Assembly: GCA_028564675.1 (NCBI GenBank) | Contig: JAOVVO010000373.1 | Coordinates: forward strand, 1-64,000 | Direction: 5' to 3' | Source of the DNA: Onchocerca lupi | Taxonomy: Eukaryota > Nematoda > Chromadorea > Rhabditida > Onchocercidae | Length of the DNA: 64,000 nt | Shown: positions 36,007 through 50,801 of the stretch, piece by piece | Layout of the letters: each line of letters begins with the position of its first letter | Numbering within the stretch: position 1 is the stretch's first letter | Program-made: the position numbers and the translations under genes | The notes under the pieces: generated by a model | What the model saw: the letters and a program-made list of their open reading frames with translations, nothing else | Told to the model about the DNA's origin: nothing | Database searches by the model: none

Positions 36007-36992
36007 AGGAATGAAGAGAGATGGACAAAGTCAAGTATGGATATATTTGAAACGAAGAGTGGAAGAAAGATGAAAAAGTCATAACATTAAAATTTATATT
36101 TATCGAGAATTTCACTTTCTATTTTTTCAAATTTTAGAAAGGCTCTCTTCTAGCACTAGTTTGGCCCTATCTTTTGAATAATAAAAAGTTTTTAAATTAA
36201 CCTCGAAAAATTTTTCCATGTTTGTTATTCTAATTTCTCAATTAATCTACGAATAATTCTATTTTTATCAGTTGCTATCATTTGAGTCATTTTCTCAACA
36301 TTTTCTTTATCGAATTTCCTCATGAGATTAATGAAATTACCTCTATGAAACTATATCGGAATTGTTCTCTAGTAATTTTTCTACTTATCATAATAGCAGA
36401 CTTTTTTCTCTGCAAAGGGAATTTGGAAATGCTCAAATCACATTACTTGAAATGAGTCGAGAATTTTTTCCCATAGTTATATTGGTGACTTTACCATATA
36501 TTAATTGGGCATCATTCATTTAAAATTGTTGATTTCACTATTTTATACTTTAGCTCTCAATTGAGGTAGTTATTTATCTTAGAAGAAATAAGCTATTTTG
36601 ATTAAGTTATTTATTCTCAGTTTTTATTCACTATCTCCATTCTTCGCTCTTTCAAAGGAAATTAAAGCTGGTTTAACTTTGAAATCTGATGATATGTACG
36701 TCGAAGTCTTTCTTTTATTCTGTAGCTTCTATCTTACCAATACATGGATTCCTCTTTCGTTCATTTTTAACCGTTCCTGTTTTGTCCCTTTCTTTGAATA
36801 CACGAATAAAGCTATGCTCATCTCTACCATCTGACTTTTTTAATTTTCAAAGCTTTCCTGAAATTTTTTCTTTTGGCATCTTCTCACCAAATATGTTCCA
36901 AATTGGAATTTAAAAGTTAAGTTACTATTCTATCAAACTTTTCCCAAATGTTTGTACTCAAACATTCCAGTACTAAAAACGATACCGAATAA

Positions 36993-36998
36993 TTTATT
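36993..36998 (-). promoter_or_regulatory. Poly(A) signal of exportin-4 A
   Basis: TTTATT on the plus strand (AATAAA on the minus) lies about 62 bases past the stop codon of the exportin-4 A gene. Confidence 0.5.
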
Positions 36999-37059
36999 AG
37001 CAAGAAAACATCGAAAAGTTCTGGAATAACATTGGAAAAGTTTTATACATATATTTCGT

Positions 37060-40000
37060 TCATTCAGCAACAAGCAGACCTTCTACTATGATCAAGAACT
37101 GCTTCAAGCGTTCATGAAAATCACGTCTTTCACTTCGTTCGAAACGTTTTCCGGGAATACGAGACATCAATGTGCGAAAAGCGGTTCGTAGAGTCGTCCG
37201 ATTTGCATGATTTGCTTCATAGGATAATAATTTTCTAACATATATTTTGCATGTGTCCTGGAAATTGGCTTTATCAATGATCTTGAGCTCGGAAGCTATG
37301 TTTGGAAATCGGGATCAGATTATCTTTTAATCTTTTTGCAAAATGCTAACTAACCGGCCATGCATAGCGGAATTCTTTCTCGAGGTTCTGGAATTACTAT
37401 GAAACGACAAGTTTGAAAGTTCAACTGGCCAAGATTTTTTTATATTTTTGAAAAATGTTAAGTCCTGTCTATTGTAGGTGCTTGCATTTTAGACATGCTT
37501 GCATTTTAATTTCGTATTATAAATTAACCGGTTAGCAAGATTCGTTTCTTCCTTGATCAATTTGATTGTCCACTTGAAATTTACTCATTTCTCTATTCCT
37601 TAATATATTTAAACATAAACAAACAAACAGTATACCTCAGTGCAACACAACAATGAAAATAAAGCTGCGGATGTGGCTGAACTTTCCTCGGCTTCTTGCC
37701 ACATAGCATTCAGGCAAATTGCAAATGTAGGCTGCAAATTCTTTTAAATCATCTGTTTGTTTGCAATAATTAAAAATGGTTTTGACCAAATGATGTAAGC
37801 TTTTTCCGATAAATTATCGGCATGTAAACCAGAAATATTGGCATACCATATGATATTTGTTGACGTAAATTATTTTGATAAGACTCAGAGTGCTATATTA
37901 AAATTTTTGAATGATTCATTATCAGCGACTTATATCACTATCACTGATCGATCACTACTCTATTGATCCATCCGCTGATAGAGATCAATCATTGATAAGT
38001 TCTGGTAAAATTATCAAAAATGTTTTATTTTCATTTTGAAATTTTTCTCAATGGAAATACGAAGAAATTATTGCTGCTTGACGTGAATGTTTCTTATCAA
38101 TAACACAAACTTTAGCGTTTATCTCAGATCTTATCAAAGATTTAAAAAAAAAAAAAAGAAATATGCGACAGAAAAGAAACTTACTTCGACAAGAGTAGAA
38201 AAAGTCTTAATTGCTGTATCATATCGTATATTTTTAGCAAAATAAAAACCCAAATCAGCTATTGACAGTGCTGAATTAATTGAAATCTGGAATTATATTT
38301 TATAAAATAAAAAAAAAGATGTAGTAATAAAGTTAACGATGGAATCTCAATTTTTTACTAATGCTAAAATAACAACTGAAATGGACATTATTTACTAAAA
38401 AAAAAATTGTATCTAAAATATTTTTATCCTGTAAAGATATAATTATATTTCTAATACTTTAGATTCATGAAAAAAGTTTGGAAGAAATAAATAAATAAGT
38501 ATGAAGAAGAATTAAAAAAAGATGGGAATGAAAAGAAAGGTGACACTTAATAAATAAGTGTACTGAAGTATTGATATAATTGAAAAAAAAAAAAAAAGAT
38601 AATAAAAATGAGAACTTCTTGTTCGAAATAGATCTTCGAACTGGCTAATAAATCATCTCTCTCATATTCTGATTGTAGACCACTTCTGAGATAATCAACA
38701 ACAATAGCGAAATCATCATCTGACAATTTTGCGAAATATTCTGGTGCTATTTCAGTTGAACATTTGAGAAAACGATAGAAACTGTAATTAAAAAAACTTT
38801 ACTTCTGGTCAATATTACAAGTTAAATTATAAAAATATCTATTTTATCATTTTATTATTTCCATTTTGGTAGAACCATCAGAAATACTCGCAATTAATGA
38901 ATGGTTAAATTAGATCTTCCTTTGCATTAAGCTTAGATTCTAATTCCTTTTCAAACTCACAATAGATAGATGAATTGTTAAATTAGAAAATCTTCTTTTG
39001 CACTAACTCAGATTCTAACTTTATATATTTCAAGTCAATTAAAATTATTTATAGTGGATGGATAAGTTAATTCGAAGAAATCATTAACAAATAGAATCCT
39101 TTGCAAATGTTTTTTTTTTCCACAATTAATTGAAATTTATCTGACAAAATGTGAGCAAATAATAAAATTTATATGGAAATTGTTAAAATTGCTATAATAA
39201 TTTACTTTTTTCGAAATAAAGATAATTTAAGAAATTCAAATTTCATTACAGATAATAATATATTCCATGCTGCTGCAATGATACGTGAACGATTTTTGGT
39301 AAATTCTGTCTTACCTAAAAAAAGAAACTTAAAATGTGCCAACATTATAAATATTGCCGTTAAAAACATATGCTAATCATGATTATTTGAAATATCTCAG
39401 TTTGAATAATATTAATTTAATATGATATTATGATAGTAATACTATAATTATTACTATCCCACTATAATATCATTTTTTTTACCCAAGAATTAATAATCAT
39501 CAACATGAGTATGTTACATCTTTGAGATAAGATGTAGTAATGATTTCTTTTAAACAATATGCAAATTTTAAATTGTCCATGTTAGATTCTTAGAATTAGC
39601 AAAAAAAAAAAAAAACTTTTTCTAAATTTCAATTAAAGAAAAAAAATTTTTCGATCAACAAAATTAAGAAAATGACAAACCAGTTGACAAATTGACTGGT
39701 CGACTTCTTCTATCGAAAACATTAATAAGAACTGATAGCAAAAGAACCAAATCGGATGTTTTTTCCTTACTATCCAATTTTTTGAAATGTTCTGCTTGTT
39801 CTTTTCCATAAATTTGAATAACATCTAACAAAGCCTTTAAAAATTTTAAATTTATTCACCCAAAATTATTTAAATTTAAACTTTATGAAATAGTTGTAAG
39901 CTCTGCATTTTATAAGTATATGAGAAGGAAATATCATAATTTGTTGATTGTGTTGACATTTAATCATATACGGCGATAGTAATGATAATGATAAATAAAA

Positions 40001-43000
40001 AAAGCGTCATATTTCAATACGATCGGCAAATGATTTCATGATTTCCCATGTATCATTTTTCTTTTAATTATCATTAGAAATCGGTTTAGACTGAATAAGT
40101 GGAATTTGAATTAAGTTAGGATTAAAATAGACTAGAATGAAAATCCAATGAAAATATATGACCTCATAAAGGAGTGATATATTATTGTGATTATCACAAT
40201 ATAAATACATTCGTTTCGTTAAGCAATCAAAAAATTGAAGAACTGCATTGACAATAACTGATGAATCTTTATTTGTAGATAATAAATTGACGGAAGGTTT
40301 TAAAACTGGTGCTAGATATGCTAAAAGAATCATCACCATAATCTTTTGATTATTCGATAATTGATTACCGGAATTTTGAATTTTTAAATGAATAATGATT
40401 TGTATTCTGTATATATATATATATAATCATAATTAGTTACGACATTTAATTATTCAATAACTGACTATTCAAACAACTGGAATTTTAAATGAATACAAAC
40501 ATATATAACCATAATTTATGATCAATCGATAATTGGTTATCCAAAAATTCAAATTTTTAAGTGAACAACAATTTGTATACATATGTATATATGAATGCAA
40601 ATTGCTAACTATGTAAGTCATAATTAATTATAATTCTAATAATTAAGGAATAAAACTATACCGAATAAAAAATTTGCGGTACATTTTTTAGCAGCATCAG
40701 TTACAGCGCAAAAGCATTCTAACAAATCATCAATCTTGTTATTTATGCTTGTCGGATTCTCACATAATGATAAGAATTTAATCCTTATTGGTATTAAAAT
40801 CTAAAAAAAAAGAAAAAAATTGAACAAGTAAATACAAAATAAACATGAATATACGATTAAATGTTTTAATTTCTTATTGAGCTGAGAAATGAATTAAATT
40901 CAATCAAATCTATTTGTTTTATTCATAAATTTCAATTTATTTAGCACAAATAATTGTGTTCGAAAATATAACTGACATCCTTTTCTAACTAATAACAAAT
41001 CTTTTTGTCAGTAAAGCATAATTGAATATTTTATAGCAACTGAAATGTAAATAACTGAATATTTGTTAATTTTCCGACTGATTATAATTTAACTAACCAT
41101 TTCATATAAAGTTCTCTGTTTCGCTTCATCATCAATTATACTGCCAATTTCTACTAATACTTTCATCATTGAAGTACGAACTAGTAAATGGTCAGTTCGT
41201 ATCTCTGATAAATAGGAAAATAAAAAAATACTCCTTGATGTTTCACGGTGTACTGTATGTGCCAAAGTATCGAGTAATTCAATAGCATCCATACATGTTC
41301 TGCAATTCAACAGATTATTATGTTCAGTAGTATGTATTATTATTTCGTCTTAAATTATATTTTACCTTTATATTATATTTTCACTATGCTTTCTTATTAT
41401 ATTTATGCTTCAATTTTTATTTTTCTTAATTCATTAACTTCTATATATTATATTAATTATAATACTTGCTTATTATTTAATTATTGCATTTGTGAATAAA
41501 AAAGTGACGATTATGGCATTATTCTCGAGCGTAGACATTTGCAATAAGTTAATTATTAGTGAAACTCATCAAATATCGAAAATATTTGATGGCAAACAAG
41601 AAAGAAAGAATGGCAAAAAAGTTAAATAAAACATAGGAATAATTTTCAATTATATTCAATTCAAACATTATCAAAATGGACACTTTTTTTTTCTTGAAAT
41701 TTCAATAAGTGGATTTGAGTAAAATAATAAGTGAATGTTCGATCATTTTTATTTCATCTCGTCATTTATTTTTTATCCCTTTCATTATTTTTGTCATATA
41801 AGTTTCCGAAATTAATATTTTATTTTTTCATGTTTAAATGAATGAATGTATCAGTCGTGCGATTTTGATTTTTTGAAATATTTTCCAGCAGTATCTTAAA
41901 TCATTTTATTACATACTATTAGCATACCTGAGTTTTTATTGAAATTATATTTGTCACATGATTAAAATTGTCAAAGATTGCTAGTATAATTAATAATTAT
42001 TATCATCTTTACTAAAATATTACGTAATCATAATTATAGGACGAATTTTTTGTTTATCTAAAAATTCTAACTTTCTCTCATCTGGCATAAGTTCGAATAT
42101 TCGAAATGATTTTTGCAAAGCAAAATCAACCAATGTTTGAGTAAAACTTCGTGATACTTCAGCAAATCGATCATTACTGTTGGATGTTTGAATATGTAAT
42201 CCAATCGCTGATATTAAGCGTTTCGCACACCATAACGATGTACTGCATAATTCCGCATTTATTGCTGTAATACCATTTTCTTTTAATAGTTCATCTTCAA
42301 TGGAACACCAAGCAAATACAGTACCAATGATTCTGAAATAGATTTCTTGCTCATTAGCTTCGTTGCTAAATTAATCAGTCAGACAATTAATTAGTAATCT
42401 CTAGAACAATTAATAAAAGAATTTTTAAGGACTAAAAAATTTGAAAAATTTTTCTTCATATTTCGTTTATTCTATATGTGTATAAAATTTCCGTATTATC
42501 AATTTGTTAATTTTACTGGAATCATGAAACTGCATGAAATTTCTGTATCAACCAAAACTTTAACACTTTAAGACTTCTTTTAAAAAATAAATTAAAAAAT
42601 AAATAAATTCTTTTAAAATATATATCCCGAAATTTAAGTTCATTTGACGAACTTTATTATGAGATTAATATCTGATGAATCGGTTAATATTTGAGGTGTA
42701 TTGATACATGCATCAATATAAGATGCACAAATATCAATATTAGCATGTTCTTCTTCTGATATTTCATCGTAGTAATCTAATAATTTGCGTTGCCATACAC
42801 AATTATGATTTTTGTCCTCCTCCACTAATATATGACCTTAAATGAATGTAATAAATTACTTATTTACAGAATATTTTCGTCGAAAAATTCAAATAAATCA
42901 AATGAATTTCCAATTTTTTTTTTTTTTTTTTTTTTAAAGAAAACTTAAGATTGCACAATTCGATTTCAATTCCAATTTAATCCATTCTTAACTCCAATAA

Positions 43001-44869
43001 TTCAAATTTAATTTCATCTAAAATAAGATTAAAAAGAAAATGAAAGTTTACTTGATATAATAAAATTCAAATACATATAAATTTACCAACAGCAAGTAAA
43101 GTCCAATGCATATTTTCTCGCCACATATTCAAGCTTTTTTCGTTCATTCCCGTTTCCATCGTAATTAAGAATTCTCCCAGTGTTTCAGCAAGTATTCTAT
43201 AAGATATCAATTAAATTTTGATTATATTTGTGAAGATATCATTTGTAAAATTAAATAAAAACTTTAATTAACTTTTGAAACAAAAGGTGAAATAAATTAA
43301 AATATTTATTAAACATACAGGAATATTTTAGGTAACATTTGATCAAGAAAATAAGATGAAAAAGATCCAATTTTTATCATTATTTCTTTGAAAATTTCAC
43401 GATCAGGTAACGTTACTGAAACCTGAAACTTAATTAATTACAATTCTAATAATTTTAATATAGCATTAATAGAATGAAAAAACTCGACAAGAATGAAGAA
43501 GAAATTTTTTCACGAATAAATTATCCACTATAAAATTCATAAAACGCTTTCATATCACGCAATATAACGAATAATTATTTAATTTACAAATTATACTATC
43601 CATACTTTGAAAGCAAAAAATTACACAAATTAAAATACATCATAAAATATTATCATAAATTAAAATTATATAACAAATTAAAAATTCAAGAAAAAAAAAT
43701 AAATAAATAAATAAATTATTTGAAATGAATTTGAAATGATAATTTAAGAAGTAAAATCAATAAAATCCACAAAATAAACAAAAATAAAAGAAAAAATTTT
43801 AATCTAAAAATTTGTTCGAAAAAAAGAAAAATAAATGATGCATACCTCTTCACGATCACCAAACGGAGCGGAAAACATCGTTTGCATAAACGACGAGATC
43901 ATTATGAGTGTTATTTTAGCAAAATCGATCGCATAACCGAGCACTCCTTCGAGAAATACCGAATTTTGCAAGACAATCAACCATCCTTTGAATAAATGCT
44001 GTATGGCACTAATATAGGCCCATTTCAGGCCAATACTACAATCCGTCAGTGATTCTTTCTCATTAATTTTCACATCAACATTTCCTTCCCCTTTTTCATC
44101 CTTTTTTTTCTGCAAAAAAAAGCGGGAAAATTTTGAAATTGAAAAGGAAAAAGAATACTTGATTAATAGATTACTTAAATAAATGTAAACTAAACGTAAA
44201 CTGATATTTTATTGTTTACTGTTGAACTGATTAACAAAATCAATATTTTATTGATCATTTCAATTGACAAAACGATTGAACTGATCATTTAATTAATTAA
44301 CTATTGGAATGAATCATATTAATCAATTGAATGGAGAATAAATGTAACGAATGGATCATAATTATTATTAAAATGGAATTTATATTATTAAATTGTTTAA
44401 CTGATTAATAAATTGCTGATATTTTATTGCTTATCGTCCAACTGATAAACTTTTTTTATATTAATGTTTGATTGTTTATTATTCAATTGATTAAAAAATT
44501 GATTTGATCATTTAATCAATTAATTGCTTAATTGAATCATGCCAATCAATTGAATGAAGGATGAATGGTAACAGATGAATCATAATTATTATAAAAATAA
44601 TTATTATAAAAATAAGATTTATAAGATTTTTTATAATAACAGTTAAGATTTAATAAGTATTAAATGTTAAGCATTAAATTTAACGATAAATTAAAAGATT
44701 TTAATTAGCGCATTTCACATTTATATGATAATTTTGTGCTTTTTAATGATTTCGCTAATTTTAACATTTATATAATTTATTTTTATTTATATATGATTAT
44801 GTAAATATGAAAATTGAAGAATTCTGAAAATAACAAACATTAAAAATATTCAATTTCTCACATTAACAG

Positions 44870-44915
<46 letters not shown>

Positions 44916-46352
44916 ATCGCATATGCGTACCATAAGGAATAATAATCTAACTGCAAAATTTTCCGTTAATTCCGGAATGAATGAAATAAAAACCGGAAAT
45001 GATGCTTCAGCTCGTGCAACTGATTGAATTGGATGAATAGTTAGTAAATTGGCAATTATCAAGCAATAACTATACACTTCCGGCATTGTTGCTTGACTAA
45101 AATTTATGATAATTTTAGTTCTTCCAATTTAAAATTCTAATCAATTTTCAACTATCTTACATATTAATTAATTCAAAAATCAACAAATTCAATCAATCAA
45201 AGTTCGATTAGAAATCAATCGTCTCCCGATATTTAATCAGATTGTTTCCAAATGATCTAACATGTTCTACCACACTGTTGACAAATTTAACGTTTCGCAA
45301 TGCCTTTTAAATAGGTGAGAGATAACTCATTAAATTATACCATATAATCTTTAATCTAATAATTAATAAATCTTATTTGAGTATTATATTAAAATTAAAA
45401 TTACCTGTTGAAAGTAGTAATGAAACATGCAAGAAAGTTTGATATATATTTATCATATGCTGTCGAAAGAGGAATATCAAGATAAGTTGTTGCTTCAGAA
45501 TCCATCGAAGGTGATACATCAGGTAGAATGACATCACGTATTGATGTCAACTGAGTTATGCAACCTATTGTAAGCAATGAAAGTTTCCTATCATTACGAA
45601 GAAATCTATGTAACTGAAAAATTATTATATTATACAGAATTTATGCCAATAAACAATATCTTAATATATTAATAAGTAATTGCTAATTAGAATATCTTGT
45701 TTAGTTAATTAATAGATAATTATATTGTAAATTATAAACTATTCCTAAGCAATATTATGAATGATTCGAATATTTGTTAACATTTTCAACTTTTCAAAAC
45801 TAAAAGTATTATTTCATTATGACTGCTATAATTGAAAATATGTTATTATCATTTCATGCAATTCAACTATTTACTTATTGCATACCATCTTTATAAATAA
45901 ATAAAAATAAACAAATAAATAAATAAGCAAATAAACAAACATTAAAGAAAAGTGGCAAGAATTCGCTCCAAAAGAATATCATTTTCCATGTTTTTGGTGG
46001 CCCTCGTATTATTGTATCATTTTTGCTTGAAAGATGATGAATTCCAAAATTTCGTTCAAAAATTATGCTTGATATTCGTAGGAAAATTTCCGTCATACTT
46101 AACTAAAATTATTTTTAAATATACCACACGAAGAGAATTAAAGAAAAAAAAAAAAAGGTAAAATTAATTTTATTTGAAAATTAAATTGCTCTAAAAGAAA
46201 GAAAAAAAAAAAAGAAAGTAAGTAAATTGTTGAAACTAACAAAGATGATGAATGAATAATTCAGTCTATAAATATTAATTTTAAATAACAACATTTTTTT
46301 TTTTAAATTTATTCCGTATGTTTTTATGGTTATAATCATATAAGAATTTCAC

Positions 46353-46384
<32 letters not shown>

Positions 46385-49300
46385 ATATCTTATTTAATTA
46401 TCTTTCTAAAAATTTTGCGATGAATTTTCATTTCATTTATACCATTCTAATTAACTGATTTAATTAGTGATAGAAATTAATTGGACTCAACAAAAAATCG
46501 TTAAATTATTAAAAGTAATTAAAAAATATACATTAGAAGGTGATTCGATATTGCTTATAAAGATACAAAAGCGGGAAACAATATGCAAACATTTGCTGTA
46601 AATTTTCAGCAAACCGTTGTTCTAAAAAAAAAAAAAAAAAAGGAATAGAAAATTAATCATAAATTACAATTTTATTTCAAATTAATTAGCAATATTTACT
46701 TTAATCATCCATTTGCTTATGCTACTTGCTACTAAATCCATCAATATTTATTAATTTCATTTTAGTTTGTAATGAAACACTTAATATATTTCATTTCACA
46801 TAAATGACATAACATTATTATAACATTCGATCTACTATTTTGGGAATAACAGAATTATTTATCTGACTAAGAAAATTATATTAATTTATAAATATTTTTT
46901 AAGGGATTAAACACTATCTTTATCATTTCAACTTCTTCTCTTCTATTCTTACTCTTTTATTTTAGTAAAAATTATAAACTTTTTCATCATACAAATTGGA
47001 AATTTCAAAATTTATAAAATTATCCACAAATAGAAAAATTAATAAATGATACCTCAAAAGAAATCTTTGCGTTGTACTGAAAATCATAAGAGAGGCCAAA
47101 TTCACTCATTCTCCAGTAACTATCAAATTCATCCAAAATTCTAATGAAACATTCATATACAACTCCATGCTAAAAATATACAAATTAATAAATGTATCGA
47201 ATTTTTTATTTTAATAAATTCGAAAATTACTAGTATGCCAATTAATTTTTACAAAATTAATTTAGTCATTTAAAATTAACTTTATTATCAGCATGAAGTT
47301 CTAATCTGGATGTACCAATTAGTCAGAAACACAATTTATTCAGGTTTAATCACAAATGTAACATTATGCTAATTTCTTAATCATTTTTCATAAGATTTGG
47401 TTTGCTATATCGATATAATATAATGAAAAACCTATTTGCTTATCAACTAAGCATTAGGTAAGAAGTAATAAATTCTACACATCATTAATTTGCATTATCA
47501 GTTAACTGTTATCATTGTCAATAATAATTTAAAAACATTAATTAATCTGCTCCAATCAATAAGAATTAACTTCAACATATCCTTTTTTTTTTTCTACGAT
47601 GAAAATTTCTTTTATACAAATGAATGAATGAGAAAAATAATTACAAATTCAGGCTCCTGATCCGTCAATAGAGCATAAAATCTCGATGCCAATAAATCGA
47701 TATCACATGCATGACCGTCAAAAACAGATCGTTTCACTAATTTTGCGCAAGCTTTTAACAATTCGCCTCGGATTTTCATCGATCCTCTGTTGAAAATAGA
47801 AAAAATATAAATTATATCTTATTTTAAGTAATCATATAATGCAATTAATGTTATTATTATTCGTTATTAATGTAATCAATTATATAAAAAGTTTTTATAA
47901 GTTAATGATATATAATCAATTAGTATTATTATGCTGCGGATTTTCATCGATCTTCAATCAATAATAGGAAATACATATTATATCTTGGAATATAATTCCA
48001 TGTAATCACTTAATGCTTAATAATAATTATTATTCATTATTATCAGTATTAATTGCTAAAAAAAGAATTATTATAATTTAGCAATATGTGATCAATTTTT
48101 CAAAATAAGCATTAATTATGATTAAATTACGAATTAATGTAATCAATTATATGAAAAATATTAAAGAATTTAATAAATGCCATAAAATGTAATTAAATTA
48201 TTGCAAATATTTCTTTCCCATTACTATATTTGATTCGCAAAATGCTAAATTTTTTGGAAATTTTGAAATGAGATTGAAACAACATGCAATGTTTTAATTC
48301 TTATCTATCAATCTATTTTGCCATCAATGCTTAATTTTTTGTCTAATTATACTTGATTTTCTCTTTTTTTTTTTGAAAGTTATATGATATTGATTATGTA
48401 ATAGTAAAATTGCAAACCTGTATTTTAGCAAAGCATTTTCAAAGAAGTAATCAAAAAATTCTTTCTTAATTACAGGCTTCAAAGTTGCCCATTGTTTGAA
48501 TATGACCAAAAGAATAGTGTCAATCACAGTACATATGATAAATTGATTAGAAGCTGTATCTGGAAAGAAAAAAAAAACAAAAAAAAAAGGAAGTTTTTTT
48601 TTTAAATAAATGAACTTAAATGAACTTGAAATTTTTTAAACTAAAGTTTCAAAATGAACTTTAAATGTTTTAATAAAAAACTCTTAATCAGCCAATAATT
48701 TCATTCATAGTTAAACAATTCTAATAAATTGTCACACGAAGATATTTTATTTAATTATTAAATTAAAAATTAACTTATCCATTTCACATATGCCAACTGA
48801 AAATAGCATATAGGAAATATTACCATTTCCATTATTATCCAAACTTTTTACTGCTTAAGTAAATGAATTAATTGGATACCATTTAAGATTAAGATTTTTT
48901 AGATATTTTATTTTAAAAAACTTAAGAATATGACACTCTAAAGTGGCAAAAATATGAAAAATACCACTAACCAAGGATTTTGCGGCATTGATCCAAATTT
49001 ATTCGATTACTTAGATTACGAAAATAAAATAATGCAGCAATATGCTTCTCTGGTGCAAATGCAGATGGTTTCTAAAAATTTATTTCAATTATTATAATTT
49101 ATTTTTCAGTAATATTCATGATATTTAAATGAACATTCAAATTAAATCTTCTGATAGTGCTTGCATTATTTAAATAAACATTCCAATTCTCCAACAGAAT
49201 ACCCTTTTATTGTCTGAATAAAATCATCTATTTTTTTTTTTTTTCTAATTAACATTGAGAAATGGTTATCTATAATGTCTAAAAATTTGTTTCAATTATT

Positions 49301-49701
49301 GTAATTAAAATTTATATTATTCAAATGAACATTTAAATTAAACCTTCTAATAACTCTTTTCATCCAAAGAAACTATGGTATTAATTTATCAAATTAAATT
49401 CGTTTGTTGGATAAATTTCTTTTTTTCTTTTTTGTATTTAATACAAATCTAAAAAAAATTTTATATTGTGTAGTAAGAATTGCATTCAGTTGCATGTCAA
49501 ATTACATAGATACATACATAAATAATATAAACTAAATTTAAAATTACATAAATATGTATATGTTTTAAATTTCAAACAACATAAGTGTATAAATGAGCAA
49601 ACCTCAAGAATTTCAGCCATTTCTTCAATTTCCTTAATATGTTGCTCGTCAAATTCATTTTCAGTGGATGTTGCTACTTTTTTCCCTTTCGTACTTGGCA
49701 T
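37060..49701 (-). CDS. XPO4: Exportin-4, tandem copy A (complete)
   Basis: A 23-exon gene with consistent phase, about 1157 residues; human exportin-4 has about 1150. Exons, 5' to 3': 49603-49701, 48972-49071, 48418-48559, 47645-47786, 47053-47169, 46532-46621, 45941-46102, 45405-45613, 44931-45096, 43846-44109, 43319-43422, 43087-43196, 42653-42836, 42072-42332, 41098-41299, 40662-40800, 40163-40320, 39681-39834, 39206-39314, 38616-38781, 38185-38286, 37636-37731, 37060-37257. Diagnostic stretches are KIRGELLKACAKLVKRSVFD, EFGLSYDFQYNAKISFE, TWKMIFFWSEFLPLFF and a C-terminus ending EGLLVAE. Exportin-4 is a RanGTP-dependent HEAT-repeat karyopherin that exports eIF5A and Smad3 and can import Sox factors in mammals. 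This copy departs more from the usual sequence than copy B and carries a 26-residue longer exon 10 and a 13-residue longer exon 20. Confidence 0.9.
39421..39472. repeat. Hairpin-forming inverted repeat in exportin-4 A intron
   Basis: The left arm ATGATATTATGATAGTAAT pairs with ATTACTATC...ATAATATCAT around a 9-base loop, with a 5-base bulge on the right arm. It sits in the intron between exons 18 and 19. Confidence 0.65.
44198..44610. repeat. Old tandem duplication of about 200 bp in exportin-4 A intron
   Basis: Two diverged units, about 44198-44395 and 44421-44610, share GATATTTTATTG, CATTTAAT-AATTAA, GAATCAT-CCAATCAATTGAATG and ATGGATCATAATTATTA in the same order. The second unit continues into an ATAAAAATAATT duplication. 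The repeat lies in the intron between exons 9 and 10. Confidence 0.6.
44870..44914. repeat. 45-base poly(A) homopolymer in exportin-4 A intron
   Basis: An uninterrupted A run on the plus strand lies just after the exon 9 donor, as poly(T) in the transcript direction. Its length is likely unreliable in sequencing. Comparable runs of about 30 occur near 46353-46381. Confidence 0.9.
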
Positions 49702-50801
49702 TTTATCTTAATTCTAATTTCGAATGTCCAAATCTAGTAAGCATTGCTTGACGAAACACATCAAATGTAAGTATTAGCAAGACGGATAGAAAAGAAGCTT
49801 AATTCTCGACAAAAAATTTGATTAAGATATGATAAAAATTATTTAGGAAAATAGATCGAACCGTTTGACTGATGAATGAAAATAGTTTGTAGGATGAAGT
49901 AATAAATATCACAAAAATTATTATTTGGCGCCTATTACAAATACCGATTATATATAATGACATTAAAATGATCTAAGTTGAACTTAGTTTGATTCAAAGA
50001 AATTTGCTACAAGTTTATTCTAGAATATCTGATCTAAAGAAATTTTTATTCGGGAAGATTTGATCCGATTTCAGATCAACCATATAATCAATAACTTCTT
50101 CTAAATGATGGAATTAGATGATAGTAATGAGACTTAAATTATAATAATAAGCAAATTATGAAGCATTGATAAAATGAATAGATAATTAATTGTACACTGG
50201 TGAAATCAATTGGATTCAAAAAAGAAAAAAAAAATCAAATAAAAATTTTGAAATTTTAAACGACAAAAAAAAAATCAAATTGCATTTGAATTCAAAAAAA
50301 ATCTACTACATGAGTATTAAAAATGAACATGGTGAGTTTTTTAATAAAAAAAGAAAAAGAAAAAAAAATGAATGGAATATTTCCCGAATATTCTATTGAA
50401 ATCAGTAAGCAATTTATTATTGGTAAATGTCAAAAAATCAAAACTTGAACGATTTTACAAGACTTTTCCTGATTATTTGTTGAAGGCATCTTAAAGCTAT
50501 GCTGTAAGATAAATCATTTGAAATTGAATTATATTTTTCATGATATTCGATACATCTATTTAATATAAAAATTCAAATCTCATATATGATTTTAATAGCG
50601 TTTATTGATAAATGATACGATATGAAAGTTTTCATTTTCATATTCTATGATTTATGCCTTCAATAAAATTTTAATTTCGGATAATTTATGAAATTAGACA
50701 TTTGAGCTTTCTAACGGAATAGATATATATAAGATTCTGCAAGCATTCAATCTTAATAAAATGAATGTCAAAGGTCAGACAATGAGTGCCAAGGTCAATC
50801 A
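49702..50801. other. Divergent intergenic region between exportin-4 A and the small orphan gene
   Basis: This must hold the promoter of exportin-4 A (minus) and of the gene at 50802 (plus). No TATA box or recognised motif stands out, apart from AGATATATATAAG at about 50722. The open frame at 50190-50399 is A-rich low complexity. Confidence 0.5.

Larger units (their letters stand above)
35782..37059. other. Convergent intergenic region between MLF and exportin-4 A
   Basis: It holds the 3' ends of two convergent genes and their poly(A) signals. Open frames at 36598-36913 are T-rich and lack any recognisable protein. I see no gene. Confidence 0.6.

Noticed and set aside
45952..46161. Plus-strand 69-codon open frame
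   Set aside because: It lies exactly antisense to exon 7 of exportin-4 A, whose frame and splice sites are well supported.
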